64,000 nt of DNA from contig JAVBNG010000021.1 of the NCBI GenBank assembly GCA_031551695.1, positions 43,238 to 107,237 on the forward strand, read 5' to 3'. Made by a program: the position numbers and the translations under genes. A model generated the notes under the pieces. It worked only from the letters and a program-made list of their open reading frames with translations. It was not told where the DNA came from and did no database searches. Every line of letters starts with the position of its first letter. Position 1 is the first letter of the stretch. The DNA is from JAAYCI01 sp031551695 (GTDB lineage Bacteria; Bacillota; Clostridia; Oscillospirales; Ruminococcaceae). Shown here piece by piece: positions 25,281 through 34,267 of the stretch.

Positions 25281-27023
25281 ATGGCATATACAGCGGCGGA
25301 GATAAAAAAACTGGTGGACGTGGCGGCCGGGCGCACGCCGCCGGATCTGGTGATCAAAAACGTGAACGTGGTGGACGTGTATTCCGGCGCCGTCATCGAC
25401 GGCACGTGCATCGCCATTGCCGGCGGGCGCATTGCGGGCGTGGGCGATTACACCGGCCCGAACGAAGTGGACGGCGAAGACATGTACGCCCTGCCCGGCC
25501 TCATCGACAGCCACATCCACATTGAATCGTCCTGCGTCAGCCCGGAGGAGATCAGCCGCCTGCTGGTGCCAAACGGCACGTCCACCATCATGGCGGACCC
25601 GCACGAGATCGTAAACGTGTGCGGCCTTCCCGGCCTGCACTATATGATGGCCGCCGCCGAAAACGCGCTGCTGGACATCAAGTTCATGCTGCCGTCTTGC
25701 GTGCCGGCAACGCCTTTTGAAAACGCCGGCGCGGTGCTGGACGCCGCCGTGACGGCAAAGGCCATTCAGGACCCGCGCGTGACGGGCCTTGGCGAATTTA
25801 TGGATTACCCCGGCGTGGTAAACGGCAACGAGGAGTGCATGGCAAAAATCGCCGCCGCCCACGCGGCGGGCAAGCCGGTAGACGGCCACAGCCCCGGCCT
25901 TTTCGGCAAGGCGCTTTCCGCCTACGCCGCGGCGCTCATCCACACGGACCACGAGTGCTCCACCGTGGAAGAGATGCAGGGGCGCATCCAGCGCGGCATG
26001 TACGTGCTGATGCGGCAGGGCAGCGCCTGCGAAAACCTGCGGGCTCTGGCCAAGGGCGTGACGGCCCAAAACGCCCGGCGGTGCCTCTTGTGCAGCGACG
26101 ACCGCCAGCCCAAAACCATTTTTGAAAGCGGCCACATCAACGGCCTGCTGCGCATTTGCGTGGAGGAAGGCATCGACGCTGTTACTGCCGTGCGCATGGC
26201 CACCCTGAACGCCGCTGAGTGCTTCGGCCTGCGGGACCGCGGCGGCATTGCCCCAGGCCTGCGGGCGGACGTTACTTTGGTGGAGGATTTGAAACAGTTC
26301 AAAGCGCGGCGGGTGTGGCTGGCAGGCACCGAAGCCGCAAGGGACGGCAAATACCTGCACCCCGTGGAACGGGTGGACGCCGCCGCCGTGAAAGGCAGCA
26401 TGAACGTGAAGGATTTTTCCATCCGGAAGCTGTCCATCCGGCCAAAATCCAACAAAGTCCATGTCATCGACATCATTCCCGGCGGCGTGGTGACAGGCAA
26501 CGGCGTGGCCACGGTAAAACTTGATGAAAATGGCGAGTTTTTGTATGATTCCGCCGAAGATATTGCAAAAATCGCTGTAATTGAGCGCCACCACGGCACC
26601 GGCAACGTGGGCCTTGGCTTTTTGCGGGGTTACGGTATCCGGCAAGGGGCCGTGGCACTGTCCATCGCCCACGACTCCCACAACATCATCACCGTGGGCA
26701 AAAACGACGCGGACATCGCCTTTGCCGTGGAACAGCTTATCCGCCAGGGCGGCGGCATCGTGCTGGCAAACGGTGGAAAGCTGGTGGAGGCCATGCCCAT
26801 GCCTCTCGGCGGCATCATGAGCGAGGAAAGCGGCGAGTGGGTGGACGAGCGCCTGACGGCGATCCACGCCGCGGCGGCGGACGTGCTGGGCATTTCCGGC
26901 GGGGTGGAGCCGGTGATGACCCTGTGCTTCATGTCCCTGCCCGTCATTCCGGATTTGAAAATTACCGATATGGGGATTTTCGACGTGTGCAAATTTGAAT
27001 TTATCCCGCTGGAAGCGGAGTGA
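25281..27023 (+). CDS. ade: Adenine deaminase
   Basis: Deaminates adenine to hypoxanthine and ammonia in purine salvage. The 580-residue product is an amidohydrolase with the family motifs GLIDSHIHIESSCVSPEE (metal HxH), MADPHEIVNVCG, DGHSPGLFGKALSAY, HTDHECSTVEEMQ and CLLCSDDRQPKT, and a C-terminal Ade domain (GIRQGAVALSIAHDSHNIIT, PLGGIMSE). The ATG at 25281 is eight bases from GGAGG; a GTG one codon earlier is less well placed. With xpt at 59 kb it indicates active purine salvage. No purine riboswitch was seen upstream. Confidence 0.97.
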   Translation: MAYTAAEIKKLVDVAAGRTPPDLVIKNVNVVDVYSGAVIDGTCIAIAGGRIAGVGDYTGPNEVDGEDMYALPGLIDSHIHIESSCVSPEEISRLLVPNGTSTIMADPHEIVNVCGLPGLHYMMAAAENALLDIKFMLPSCVPATPFENAGAVLDAAVTAKAIQDPRVTGLGEFMDYPGVVNGNEECMAKIAAAHAAGKPVDGHSPGLFGKALSAYAAALIHTDHECSTVEEMQGRIQRGMYVLMRQGSACENLRALAKGVTAQNARRCLLCSDDRQPKTIFESGHINGLLRICVEEGIDAVTAVRMATLNAAECFGLRDRGGIAPGLRADVTLVEDLKQFKARRVWLAGTEAARDGKYLHPVERVDAAAVKGSMNVKDFSIRKLSIRPKSNKVHVIDIIPGGVVTGNGVATVKLDENGEFLYDSAEDIAKIAVIERHHGTGNVGLGFLRGYGIRQGAVALSIAHDSHNIITVGKNDADIAFAVEQLIRQGGGIVLANGGKLVEAMPMPLGGIMSEESGEWVDERLTAIHAAAADVLGISGGVEPVMTLCFMSLPVIPDLKITDMGIFDVCKFEFIPLEAE

Positions 27024-27036
27024 GCCGCGGATTTTC

Positions 27037-27064
27037 TTGCAATTTCCGGCAGATAGTGTATCAT
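27037..27064 (+). promoter_or_regulatory. Possible promoter for the CofE-like gene
   Basis: TTGCAA (27037-27042) and TATCAT (27059-27064) lie 16 bases apart in the 132-base gap after ade. It is a moderate match. Confidence 0.45.
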
Positions 27065-27155
27065 AAAAAAGCAGTTTTTACGACTATTCCCGCGCCTGGG
27101 CGTTCTGCCGCGGCATGCGGTTTTTCGCGCAGCTTGCAACGAAAGAGGGTTTGAC

Positions 27156-28337
27156 ATGAGGTACACAGGTGTTACCGCACGGGGCATTATTTCTCCCATT
27201 TTCAAAGAGGGCGACGATTTGGGCGCCATGATTCCCGAAACCGTGCTGAAAGCCGCAAAAGGCGAGGGCTTTTCCGTGGACGACGGCGACATCGTCGCCG
27301 TTACGGAAAGTGTGGTGGCGCGCACCCAGGGCAATTATGCCACCTGCGCGCAAATTGCCGCCGACATCCGCAAAAAAACCGGCGGCGGCACCCTTGGCAT
27401 CGTGTTCCCCATCCTCAGCCGCAACCGCTTTTCCCTGCTTTTAAAAAGCATCGCCATGGCGGCGGACAAATTGTACGTGCAGCTGTCTTACCCGGCGGAC
27501 GAGGTGGGCAACGCGCTGGTAAGCCGCGATTTGCTGGACGAAAAGGGCGTGAACCCCTGGTCGGACAGCTTTACTGAGGCCCAGTTCCGCGCGAAGTTCG
27601 GGCGCGACACGGTGCACCCGTTCACCGGCGTGGACTACATCGAATATTACAAAAGCTTTGGCGACAATATCGAAATCCTGTTTTCGAACGATCCCACATA
27701 TATTTTAAACTATGCGAAGCGGGTCATCTGCTGCGACATCCACACCCGCGCACGCACGGGGCGCCTTTTAAAAGCCGGCGGCGCCGCGGTGGCCCTCGGC
27801 CTCGACGATATCCTCACTTCCAGCGTGGACGGCAGTGGTTACAACCCGGAGTTTGGACTGCTTGGCTCAAACCTTTCCAAAGGAGATGTGGTGAAGCTGT
27901 TCCCGCGGGACAGCGGCGAGGTTGTAAAGGCCATCCACGGCCGCCTGCTGGCCGAAACAGGCAAAAACGTGGAAGTGATGGTGTACGGCGACGGCTGCTT
28001 CAAAGACCCTGTGGGCGGTATTTGGGAACTGGCCGACCCGGTGGTGTCCCCCGCGTTCACGGCGGGGCTTTCCGGCACGCCGAACGAAATAAAAATGAAA
28101 TATGTGGCGGACAACGACCTGGCGGATTTGAGCGGCGACGACCTCTCCGCCGCCATGAAGGAGCGCATCCGCCAAAAGGAAGGCGACCTTGTGGGCAAAA
28201 TGGCCGCCCAGGGCACCACGCCGCGCCGCTATGCCGACCTGGTGGGCAGCCTGTGCGATTTGGTGAGCGGCAGCGGCGACCGCGGCACCCCGGTGATTTA
28301 CATCAAGGGTTATTTTACGAACTACGCCACGGAGTAG
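27156..28337 (+). CDS. CofE-like gamma-glutamyl ligase (F420-0 ligase family)
   Basis: A 393-residue member of the F420-0:gamma-glutamyl ligase family, which adds glutamate to an acidic substrate with GTP or ATP. Diagnostic parts are YTGVTARGIISPIFKEGDDL at the start, DGDIVAVTESVVARTQGN, AADIRKKTGG and LGIVFPILSRNRFSLLLKSI. No other F420 genes are in the window. Homologues are common in Clostridia that are not known to make F420, so the substrate may be a different cofactor or metabolite. It is followed by a strong terminator and stands as a single gene. Confidence 0.85.
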   Translation: MRYTGVTARGIISPIFKEGDDLGAMIPETVLKAAKGEGFSVDDGDIVAVTESVVARTQGNYATCAQIAADIRKKTGGGTLGIVFPILSRNRFSLLLKSIAMAADKLYVQLSYPADEVGNALVSRDLLDEKGVNPWSDSFTEAQFRAKFGRDTVHPFTGVDYIEYYKSFGDNIEILFSNDPTYILNYAKRVICCDIHTRARTGRLLKAGGAAVALGLDDILTSSVDGSGYNPEFGLLGSNLSKGDVVKLFPRDSGEVVKAIHGRLLAETGKNVEVMVYGDGCFKDPVGGIWELADPVVSPAFTAGLSGTPNEIKMKYVADNDLADLSGDDLSAAMKERIRQKEGDLVGKMAAQGTTPRRYADLVGSLCDLVSGSGDRGTPVIYIKGYFTNYATE

Positions 28338-28361
28338 GCTGCGTTTCTGCCATAAATATTG

Positions 28362-28402
28362 AAAACCCCGCTGATTTCGAAGAAAACCAGCGGGGTTTTT
28401 GT
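28362..28402. terminator. Bidirectional terminator
   Basis: AACCCCGCTG and CAGCGGGGTT form a 10-bp stem with a 14-base loop, followed by TTTGTGTTTT on the plus strand and TTTTC on the minus strand. It ends both the CofE-like gene and the convergent ribF. Confidence 0.88.
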
Positions 28403-28502
28403 GTTTTCTGCTTACTTACATCCATTCACTCGCCGTGGTGCCGCACGGGCCGCATTGCCACATGGCCGCGCGGCCCGCAAGCTATGGCCAGCCCTTTTCG
28501 CT

Positions 28503-29303
28503 CTACCCCATGCCGGCCAGGCGCGCGCTGGCCATTTGGATGTCTTTATCCACCTGGGCTTTCACTTCGGCAAGGGTGGAGAATTTCAACATGCCGCGCA
28601 AAAACAGCAACAGCTCCACCGCCATGCGCGCGCCGTAAAGGTCGCCGTCAAAATCGATGAGATGGTTTTCCACCGTGACATAGCTGTCGTCGTCCACGGT
28701 GGGGCGGCGGCCGATGCTTGCCGCGCCGTACAGGGTTTTGCCGCGCCAAATGGTGCGCGTGGCGTACACGCCCTCCGGTGGCAGGGCTTTGCGCGTGTTG
28801 TAGGCAATGTTGGCCGTGGGCATGCCCACCGTGCGGCCCAGGTGCTTACCGTGCACAACCTCGCCCATTATCACATAATTATGCCCCAATATTTCCGAAA
28901 CTTTCTCTATTTTACCAATTTTCAACGCGTCACGGGCGCGTTGCGAAATACGGCCGAGCGCCTTTTCATCCATATCCAGCCGCATGCTGTGACTGGCTGT
29001 GCCGCCGCCTTCGGCTGCCCGGCCATTGGTGGCAAGGCCGTTTTGCCCGGGCATGGAGACGAGCAAATCCAGGCCGGTATCCTTCAGCAAATGGGCCTTT
29101 TCTTCCTCCGTGGTAAGCAATGTGCCAAAGGGCGCGGTGGCGTCGGCAGAAAAGCTGACCAACACACTTTCGCGCCCGGTTTCGGCGGCACATTGGCACA
29201 GGCGCTCCACCACTTCAAGGTGGCCCTTGTGCATACCGTCAAAATGCCCAAAGGCCACACAGGCGGCGCCCGGTTCATAGTTATCCGTTTGCAGGTGACG
29301 CAT
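28503..29303 (-). CDS. ribF: Riboflavin kinase / FAD synthetase, shortened
   Basis: Phosphorylates riboflavin to FMN and, in complete enzymes, adenylates FMN to FAD. The C-terminal flavokinase domain is intact: VVHGKHLGRTVGMPTANIAY, PPEGVYATRT, VENHLIDFDGDLYG. The N-terminal nucleotidyltransferase domain keeps FGHFDGMHKGHLEVVE, but the middle, where the family has the DFxFG motif, is replaced by a short Gly/Ala-rich stretch. The total is 266 residues against about 310 usually. FAD synthetase activity is therefore doubtful. ATG 29303 follows AAGGAG. It is 23 bases after the zinc-ribbon gene and is likely co-transcribed. Confidence 0.9.
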   Translation of the reverse strand: MRHLQTDNYEPGAACVAFGHFDGMHKGHLEVVERLCQCAAETGRESVLVSFSADATAPFGTLLTTEEEKAHLLKDTGLDLLVSMPGQNGLATNGRAAEGGGTASHSMRLDMDEKALGRISQRARDALKIGKIEKVSEILGHNYVIMGEVVHGKHLGRTVGMPTANIAYNTRKALPPEGVYATRTIWRGKTLYGAASIGRRPTVDDDSYVTVENHLIDFDGDLYGARMAVELLLFLRGMLKFSTLAEVKAQVDKDIQMASARLAGMG

Positions 29304-29326
29304 ACGGCTCCTTCGCCGTGGAGGGC

Positions 29327-30607
29327 TCAGCCGTCCACGTAAACAAATTTGTTCACCTTCCACGCGCCGTCCACATACAGCATTTGAACGGACTGCTTGT
29401 TGCTGCCCGTTTTCAGCGCGCCGGTGCCGTCCTTCGGCTTGTAATCATACTGAAAGTCTGCCTCAAACTCCACACTGGGGTCGCCGCCGCTCGCCCCCGC
29501 TTTCACTGTGTCCGGCAGGCAGGCGGCGCTTTTGTAGGTAAACTGGTTCACCGTGTTGCCGGGGGAATCCAGCCGGTCCGCCACTTCCATTTCGCAGGCC
29601 TCGGTGGCATATTCCAGCGGGGCGGTGCTGCCGTCGTTCAGGCAGGCAAGGTAGGATTGGTAATAGGACTGCAAAACCGCGTCGATGTCGCTCGCCCCCA
29701 TTTTCGCGGCAAATTCGGCGGGCGTCTCGGCCGCGGGCGCGGAGCTGCCGGAGGATGACGCCACGGAAAAGCTGCCGGGCGCTTCCGGCGAGGACGCACC
29801 CTCGCTTGCCCCGGCGCTTGAGACCGCGCTGCCACCGCCTTCCGCAGGCATGGCACTTTCCGTGTCCGGCGCGCTTTCGCTGGGCAAACTGTCTTCGCCG
29901 TCGGGGTCGGCATCCGTTTCCGGCGCGGCGGAGCCATCCTTTCCGCCTACAAAAGGCAGCGCCTGCAGGGCCGCGTCCACTGCGTCCGGCATCAGCTGCA
30001 CCACCACTGTCACCCCGGCCGCCAGCAAAAACACCAGCACCGCCGCGATGGCAAGCGCCAGGGCGCCGCCGCGCCTTTTGCGCGGTGCTGCGGGAACCGG
30101 CGGGATATCCTGCGTGCCCGCAAGACGGCGCGGCTGTGCCGCGGGCTGCGGCGGTGGAGCTTCCCACTGTGGTGGGTTTGCCTGTTGCACCGGGGCGTCC
30201 CATGGGGTCGGGGCCGCTTGCTGCACTTCCGCCTGCCGCGCGTCCCATTCCGGCGGCACCGGTTGCCATGGCGCGGCGCCTTGTCCGGGCTGCGCCGCGG
30301 CGTTTTGCAAAGGCGGGGGAACGGCGGGGGCTTCCTGCTGCGGTGCGGACCGGATCGTCTCCTGGATGCCCTGAGCAAATTCCTCTTTCGCTTTCTGCCC
30401 GCCCTCCTCCGCCGCCACAGGTTCCCCCATGGGTACAGCCGGTTGCTGTTCCCCTTCCTGCTGCCGCGCGGCAGGGCCCTCTTCCGGGAAAAACGCCTGC
30501 CGGGTAAACGCCGGCTGCTCTTCTTGCTGCCGCAAGTCATACCCACATGCAGAACAAAAATTAGCTTTTCTGGCATTTTTCTCGCCACATCTTGCGCAAA
30601 CTGCCAT
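29327..30607 (-). CDS. Zinc-ribbon membrane protein of unknown function
   Basis: A 426-residue protein. The N-terminal zinc ribbon is CARCGEKNARKANFCSACGY (CxxC twice). About 150 residues rich in Gln, Pro and Ala follow, then one membrane helix (GGALALAIAAVLVFLLAAGV), a Ser/Ala/Glu-rich linker, and a C-terminal domain of about 130 residues (FAAKMGASDIDAVLQSYYQS to the end) that looks like an NTF2/DUF4878-type fold. The domain probably faces outside. AGGAG seven bases before the ATG supports this start. It shares the operon with the WG-like gene upstream and ribF downstream. Confidence 0.75.
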   Translation of the reverse strand: MAVCARCGEKNARKANFCSACGYDLRQQEEQPAFTRQAFFPEEGPAARQQEGEQQPAVPMGEPVAAEEGGQKAKEEFAQGIQETIRSAPQQEAPAVPPPLQNAAAQPGQGAAPWQPVPPEWDARQAEVQQAAPTPWDAPVQQANPPQWEAPPPQPAAQPRRLAGTQDIPPVPAAPRKRRGGALALAIAAVLVFLLAAGVTVVVQLMPDAVDAALQALPFVGGKDGSAAPETDADPDGEDSLPSESAPDTESAMPAEGGGSAVSSAGASEGASSPEAPGSFSVASSSGSSAPAAETPAEFAAKMGASDIDAVLQSYYQSYLACLNDGSTAPLEYATEACEMEVADRLDSPGNTVNQFTYKSAACLPDTVKAGASGGDPSVEFEADFQYDYKPKDGTGALKTGSNKQSVQMLYVDGAWKVNKFVYVDG

Positions 30608-30650
30608 ATTCAAACTCCTTTATGCGGTATCGCCCCACATGTGCCGCCGC

Positions 30651-31907
30651 TTATTCCACTTCCTCAAACTGCAAAACACCCCACAGGCCGCCGCTTTTTG
30701 CCCAGGCGCGCCCGCCATACACGTCCAGCGCGCCGTCCAGCTCCAGCGGAACAGCCAGCGCGCCGCTTTCAGCCAAATATCCATATTTCCCGTCCTGCGC
30801 CACCGGGCACAGTCCGTTATAAAACCCGCCGTATACGGCCACTTCTTCGCCGCCAAAGCGCCGGGTGTGGCCCCACACGTCCCACAGGTGGCCGTGGCTG
30901 TCGTTTTCCACCGGGCTGCGGGCTTCCACGGCATAGTACGCCACCTTGCCGCCGCGCAACGCGCCGGCCACACCGCCGCTTTGGCGTGGCAATGTGTCAA
31001 ACTCCATGCCGGTGAACACGGCCCCGTCTGGCGCGGCAATGGCAAATTTTCCGCCTGCGGCAGTATAATCTTTCAAATTTGGGTGGTGTTTGGGCCCTTC
31101 AAAATATCCCACCACGGCGCCGCTTTCCGCCAGCGCCGCTGCGTCACTTTCTTTGGCGGACTCCGTCTCCCCACTTGCAAACACGTACAGCAATTCTGTG
31201 TCACCGCTGTGCAGGCGCCTGTAAAAACAAAAAGTACCTTCGTAGCTGCCATGGGCGCTCTCCACATGGAAGGGCAGGCCCGCGTCTCGCAGGGCAACGT
31301 TCCAGTGTGCCGCCCACCCGGCTTCGTCCATTCCCTCCGGCCAGCCGCCGGGAATTCCGTGCAGCCCTCCGTTTTGGCACACATATGCGTCTTCACTGCC
31401 GCAGGGGATTCCCTCCAGCAGCAGCTTTCCGTCGTCGGCGTTTGCAATGGCCCAACGGCCGCCGGCCTCGGCCACCACATACAGCCCGGCGCCTGTGGCG
31501 CCTTCTGCCACGTCCAGCCTGTACGCCCGGTCACAGGCGAACTGCGGCGCCACCGCCCACGTATACCGCCACGCCCGCGGGGCAGCTGTTCCGGCGGTTT
31601 TTTGCGGGGCGTCCGGCGGGTTTTGTGCCTGTGCGGCGGCTTCCGGTTCCGGGCCGGGCGGCGCGCTTTCCTTTTGCACCGCGGCATCCTGCGCGGGCTG
31701 GGCACCCGCTGCCGCTGTGTGGGCCGCCTTTGCCCGCGCGGAAACGGCAAACCCTGCGCCCACGCCCAGCACCGCCGCCAGCAGCAGCACTGCCATGCAT
31801 ACGGCCACCTGCGCCAAAAAGGCACCCCATGCCTTTGGGAAAAACCGCCCGGCGCGCACATGCACGCTTTGCAGGTTTTCGCCGCTTCCCCCTGCAGAAT
31901 CCCTCAT
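30651..31907 (-). CDS. Membrane-anchored protein with WG-like repeats
   Basis: A 418-residue protein with one N-terminal membrane helix (FLAQVAVCMAVLLLAAVLGV) and a long Ala/Pro/Glu linker. The extracytoplasmic region has WG-repeat-like units, most clearly GFYNGLCPVAQDGKYGYLAE and GGRAWAKSGGLWGVLQFEE at the end, and GGRWAIANADDGKLLLEG earlier. Such repeats form beta-sheets in surface or sensor proteins of unknown role. An AGGGGAAG box supports ATG 31907. It is first in the run WG-like, zinc-ribbon, ribF; both membrane proteins share the plan helix, linker, outer domain. Confidence 0.7.
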   Translation of the reverse strand: MRDSAGGSGENLQSVHVRAGRFFPKAWGAFLAQVAVCMAVLLLAAVLGVGAGFAVSARAKAAHTAAAGAQPAQDAAVQKESAPPGPEPEAAAQAQNPPDAPQKTAGTAAPRAWRYTWAVAPQFACDRAYRLDVAEGATGAGLYVVAEAGGRWAIANADDGKLLLEGIPCGSEDAYVCQNGGLHGIPGGWPEGMDEAGWAAHWNVALRDAGLPFHVESAHGSYEGTFCFYRRLHSGDTELLYVFASGETESAKESDAAALAESGAVVGYFEGPKHHPNLKDYTAAGGKFAIAAPDGAVFTGMEFDTLPRQSGGVAGALRGGKVAYYAVEARSPVENDSHGHLWDVWGHTRRFGGEEVAVYGGFYNGLCPVAQDGKYGYLAESGALAVPLELDGALDVYGGRAWAKSGGLWGVLQFEEVE

Positions 31908-32024
31908 GTCTTCCCCTAGTGCAAAGAAGTGCCGCAAATTTGGCAGTTCGCACACATTGTGTTTGTTTTATTGTATAAAAATTGCAAATTCTTGTCAAAT
32001 TTTCGACGCATCGCTAACAAATGA

Positions 32025-32053
32025 TTGCAACAAGCTACAAAATATGCTAAAAT
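32025..32053 (+). promoter_or_regulatory. Sigma-A promoter of the small membrane protein
   Basis: TTGCAA (32025-32030), 17 bases, TAAAAT (32048-32053), in a locally AT-rich stretch, 53 bases before the start codon. Confidence 0.65.
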
Positions 32054-32106
32054 TATACGGGATTTCGTTAAACCAAACCATCAATTTGTAAAGGAGTACC
32101 TAAAGA

Positions 32107-32514
32107 ATGAAAGAGTCTCAACTTTTAAGAATCACCGGCATCATCATGATCATCGGCGGCGCGGCCTCTATCCTGATGGGCATCCTGGGCATTGCCGGCG
32201 GCGCGCTGGTTTCCGCCAGTGCAGGCGCCGAGTTCACGGGCGGCCTCGTCATCCTCGCCTCCGTTTTCACCATTGTTGCGGGTGCTGTGGAGTTGGTTGC
32301 CGGCATCCTTGGCGCCAAAAACTGGCAAAATCCTGCCAAAGCGCAAAGTTGCCTCGTTCTCGGCATCATCCTCATCGCCCTCAGCCTCATCAGCAACATC
32401 CTCAGCATCGTTATGAGCGGCTTCACCGCAAGCATGCTCTTCGGCATCCTGATCGGCCTTGTGCTGCCCGTGCTGTATGTTGTTGGCGCAATGCAGCTGA
32501 AAAAAGCCGCGTAA
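32107..32514 (+). CDS. Small four-helix membrane protein
   Basis: A 135-residue integral membrane protein beginning MKESQLLRITGIIMIIGGAA. Four hydrophobic helices alternate with short loops: GGLVILASVFTIVAGAVELV and SCLVLGIILIALSLISNIL are helices two and three. The conserved Gly-rich first helix and the NWQNPAKA loop resemble the DUF4064/DUF308-like small membrane proteins of Firmicutes, with no known function. It is monocistronic, with its own promoter and terminator. Confidence 0.8.
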   Translation: MKESQLLRITGIIMIIGGAASILMGILGIAGGALVSASAGAEFTGGLVILASVFTIVAGAVELVAGILGAKNWQNPAKAQSCLVLGIILIALSLISNILSIVMSGFTASMLFGILIGLVLPVLYVVGAMQLKKAA

Positions 32515-32531
32515 TCCCCTTTTTCGCTTAC

Positions 32532-32561
32532 ACCGGCCAGCGTTTGCGGGCCGGTTTTTTT
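32532..32561 (+). terminator. Intrinsic terminator
   Basis: ACCGGCC / GGCCGGT stem with a 10-base loop followed by TTTTTT, 18 bases after the membrane protein stop. Confidence 0.88.
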
Positions 32562-32590
32562 GCGCCGTTTTCTGGGGGGGCCGGCCTTTA

Positions 32591-32962
32591 TCAGCCGACC
32601 GCGCGGGACAGCTTTTCCACCGCGGCGGCTTCGCCCGGCACAAAGAAAATATGGCTGCCCCGGTTGCATTCGCGAATAAAATCACGCAAGGCGGTGCTGG
32701 GGTATGCCGAAAAATCGCCAATGACGGCAAATTTGCACCGGTAGTTCACAAATTTTTGCAGCACTTCGCCGGCAAGGCCCGTCCTCAGGTCAAAAAATGG
32801 CTCCGCAATGGCCTCCTTGTTCAAGGCAAAGCGTTCGCATCGGTCGTTGTAACGCAGTGACGCCAAAAGGTCCAGCGCGTCCTGCGCGCTGGAAATTTCC
32901 ACCGCCGTGCTGTGCAGCAGCGCAACCTTGTGCCCGTTTTCCTGCAAAAAGCGTTTTGTCAT
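32591..32962 (-). CDS. DUF4180 family protein
   Basis: A 123-residue cytoplasmic protein. The core VEISSAQDALDLLASLRYND, LNKEAIAEPFFDLRTGLAGE, VLQKFVNYRCKFAVIGDFSA and LRDFIRECNRGSHIFFV is the full DUF4180 pattern; function is unknown. The domain is often found next to regulators or acetyltransferases. The ATG at 32962 has GGAGG ten bases upstream. It lies downstream of the acyltransferase gene but beyond that gene's terminator. Confidence 0.88.
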   Translation of the reverse strand: MTKRFLQENGHKVALLHSTAVEISSAQDALDLLASLRYNDRCERFALNKEAIAEPFFDLRTGLAGEVLQKFVNYRCKFAVIGDFSAYPSTALRDFIRECNRGSHIFFVPGEAAAVEKLSRAVG

Positions 32963-33015
32963 ATCCGGTTTGCCTCCGCAGCCGTTTTTCGCAGTATACC
33001 ACAAAAAAGGCCAAA

Positions 33016-33051
33016 TGAAAAAGCACCCGCCTGTTTGCGCAGTGGGTGCTT
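33016..33051 (-). terminator. Terminator of the acyltransferase gene
   Basis: AGCACCC / GGGTGCT stem (33022-33028 with 33044-33050) followed on the minus strand by TTTTT. It starts 17 bases after the stop at 33068. Confidence 0.8.
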
Positions 33052-33067
33052 ATTGGCAAAATATCAG

Positions 33068-34267
33068 CTAGGATGGATTTTCAGGCGGGGCGTCTTCCCC
33101 CTCGGGCGGTGGGGTGGCCGCTTCGGCGGTAGGTTGCGTCCCGCCGCCGGCCGTCATAACAGGCTTTTTATGCGGGCGCAAAACGTGAAGCAGTGCCTGG
33201 AATCCCCGGCGCACCAGCATGCCCACAAACACGACGGCAGTGATGACAAAAAACGTTGTGACAAAGTAGCCGAGGAACACAACGATACCGTCAAACCCTT
33301 GGGCGGTAAACCACTCGGGCAGGCGCTCAATGCCAGGCATGCGCGTAACAAGGGCGTGCAGCCCCAGGTACAGGATGGAGTTGACGCCGACAAATTCCAG
33401 CAGCCGGCTGCGAACGGACTTCGCCAACAAAAAACAGGACATGATGCCAATGAGGGCACCGGGGAAATGCCAGTAGGACGCGATGCTCCACATGTCTCCC
33501 CCGCCAAAGCGCAGGCAATACAAGCCCACCAAAAACAGCGCCAGCGCCCCGAACGCCCCCACAAGCTCCGTTTTTTCCGGCGGGAATTCCGGGGCGGGGC
33601 GGGGTTCGGGCAGGGTGGTGAACATACGAAAAGCACAGCCCAGCAGCATGTAACAAAGGGCCAGCGGCAACAAACGCAGCAGCCACACACCGGAAAGGGG
33701 CGAATTTTTCAAAAGCTCCTGCAGCGGCACCGCCGCAACTGCCAGCCCCACGCCCACAACCGTAAGCAACAGCTTGCTTTTTAGCTTCACAAGAAAGAAA
33801 AACAGGATGCTGGCAAAAAACAGCGCGTGCAAAAACCAAATGGGGAAGGTTACGACAGGGAAGTTGTACAGGTATTCGCCCGCAAGAAAAAACGCCTTCA
33901 CCAGCTCTTGCCATGTGAACGCGAACCCGAACAGCGGACCGCCTGTGGCAACGGCGTATACCGTTTCCGACCATAAAAACGAAACGAAAAAAAACACGGC
34001 GTACGGCACCGCCAGCGTGCGCGCCTTGCGGGCCACATAGCGCCCAAAGCCCAGCTTTGCCTCCGTTGCCCCCGGGTGCAAATAACCGCTGATGAAAAAA
34101 AACATCGGCATGTTGAACATGGCGCTGTAGCCAAGGATGCTGTAGCCCAAATAGTCCAGCGAGCGCATATGCCCAACCAGCACCAGCATAATGCCGATGC
34201 CTTTCATCACATCAATGTGCGGGTTTCGCCGGCGCGGCATAGCGGCCAATCGTTCCGCAGTACCCAT
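33068..34267 (-). CDS. Acyltransferase family 3 membrane protein
   Basis: A 399-residue polytopic membrane protein that transfers acyl groups, usually acetyl, onto surface sugars. It opens with PHIDVMKGIGIMLVLVGHMR, where His at the end of the first helix is the family's catalytic residue, and continues with MFNMPMFFFISGYLHPG and about ten helices. The C-terminus is a Pro/Glu-rich tail. ATG 34267 follows GAGGAGGGG. It is divergent from the glycan cluster that starts at 34498, so it may decorate that glycan. Confidence 0.9.
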   Translation of the reverse strand: MGTAERLAAMPRRRNPHIDVMKGIGIMLVLVGHMRSLDYLGYSILGYSAMFNMPMFFFISGYLHPGATEAKLGFGRYVARKARTLAVPYAVFFFVSFLWSETVYAVATGGPLFGFAFTWQELVKAFFLAGEYLYNFPVVTFPIWFLHALFFASILFFFLVKLKSKLLLTVVGVGLAVAAVPLQELLKNSPLSGVWLLRLLPLALCYMLLGCAFRMFTTLPEPRPAPEFPPEKTELVGAFGALALFLVGLYCLRFGGGDMWSIASYWHFPGALIGIMSCFLLAKSVRSRLLEFVGVNSILYLGLHALVTRMPGIERLPEWFTAQGFDGIVVFLGYFVTTFFVITAVVFVGMLVRRGFQALLHVLRPHKKPVMTAGGGTQPTAEAATPPPEGEDAPPENPS

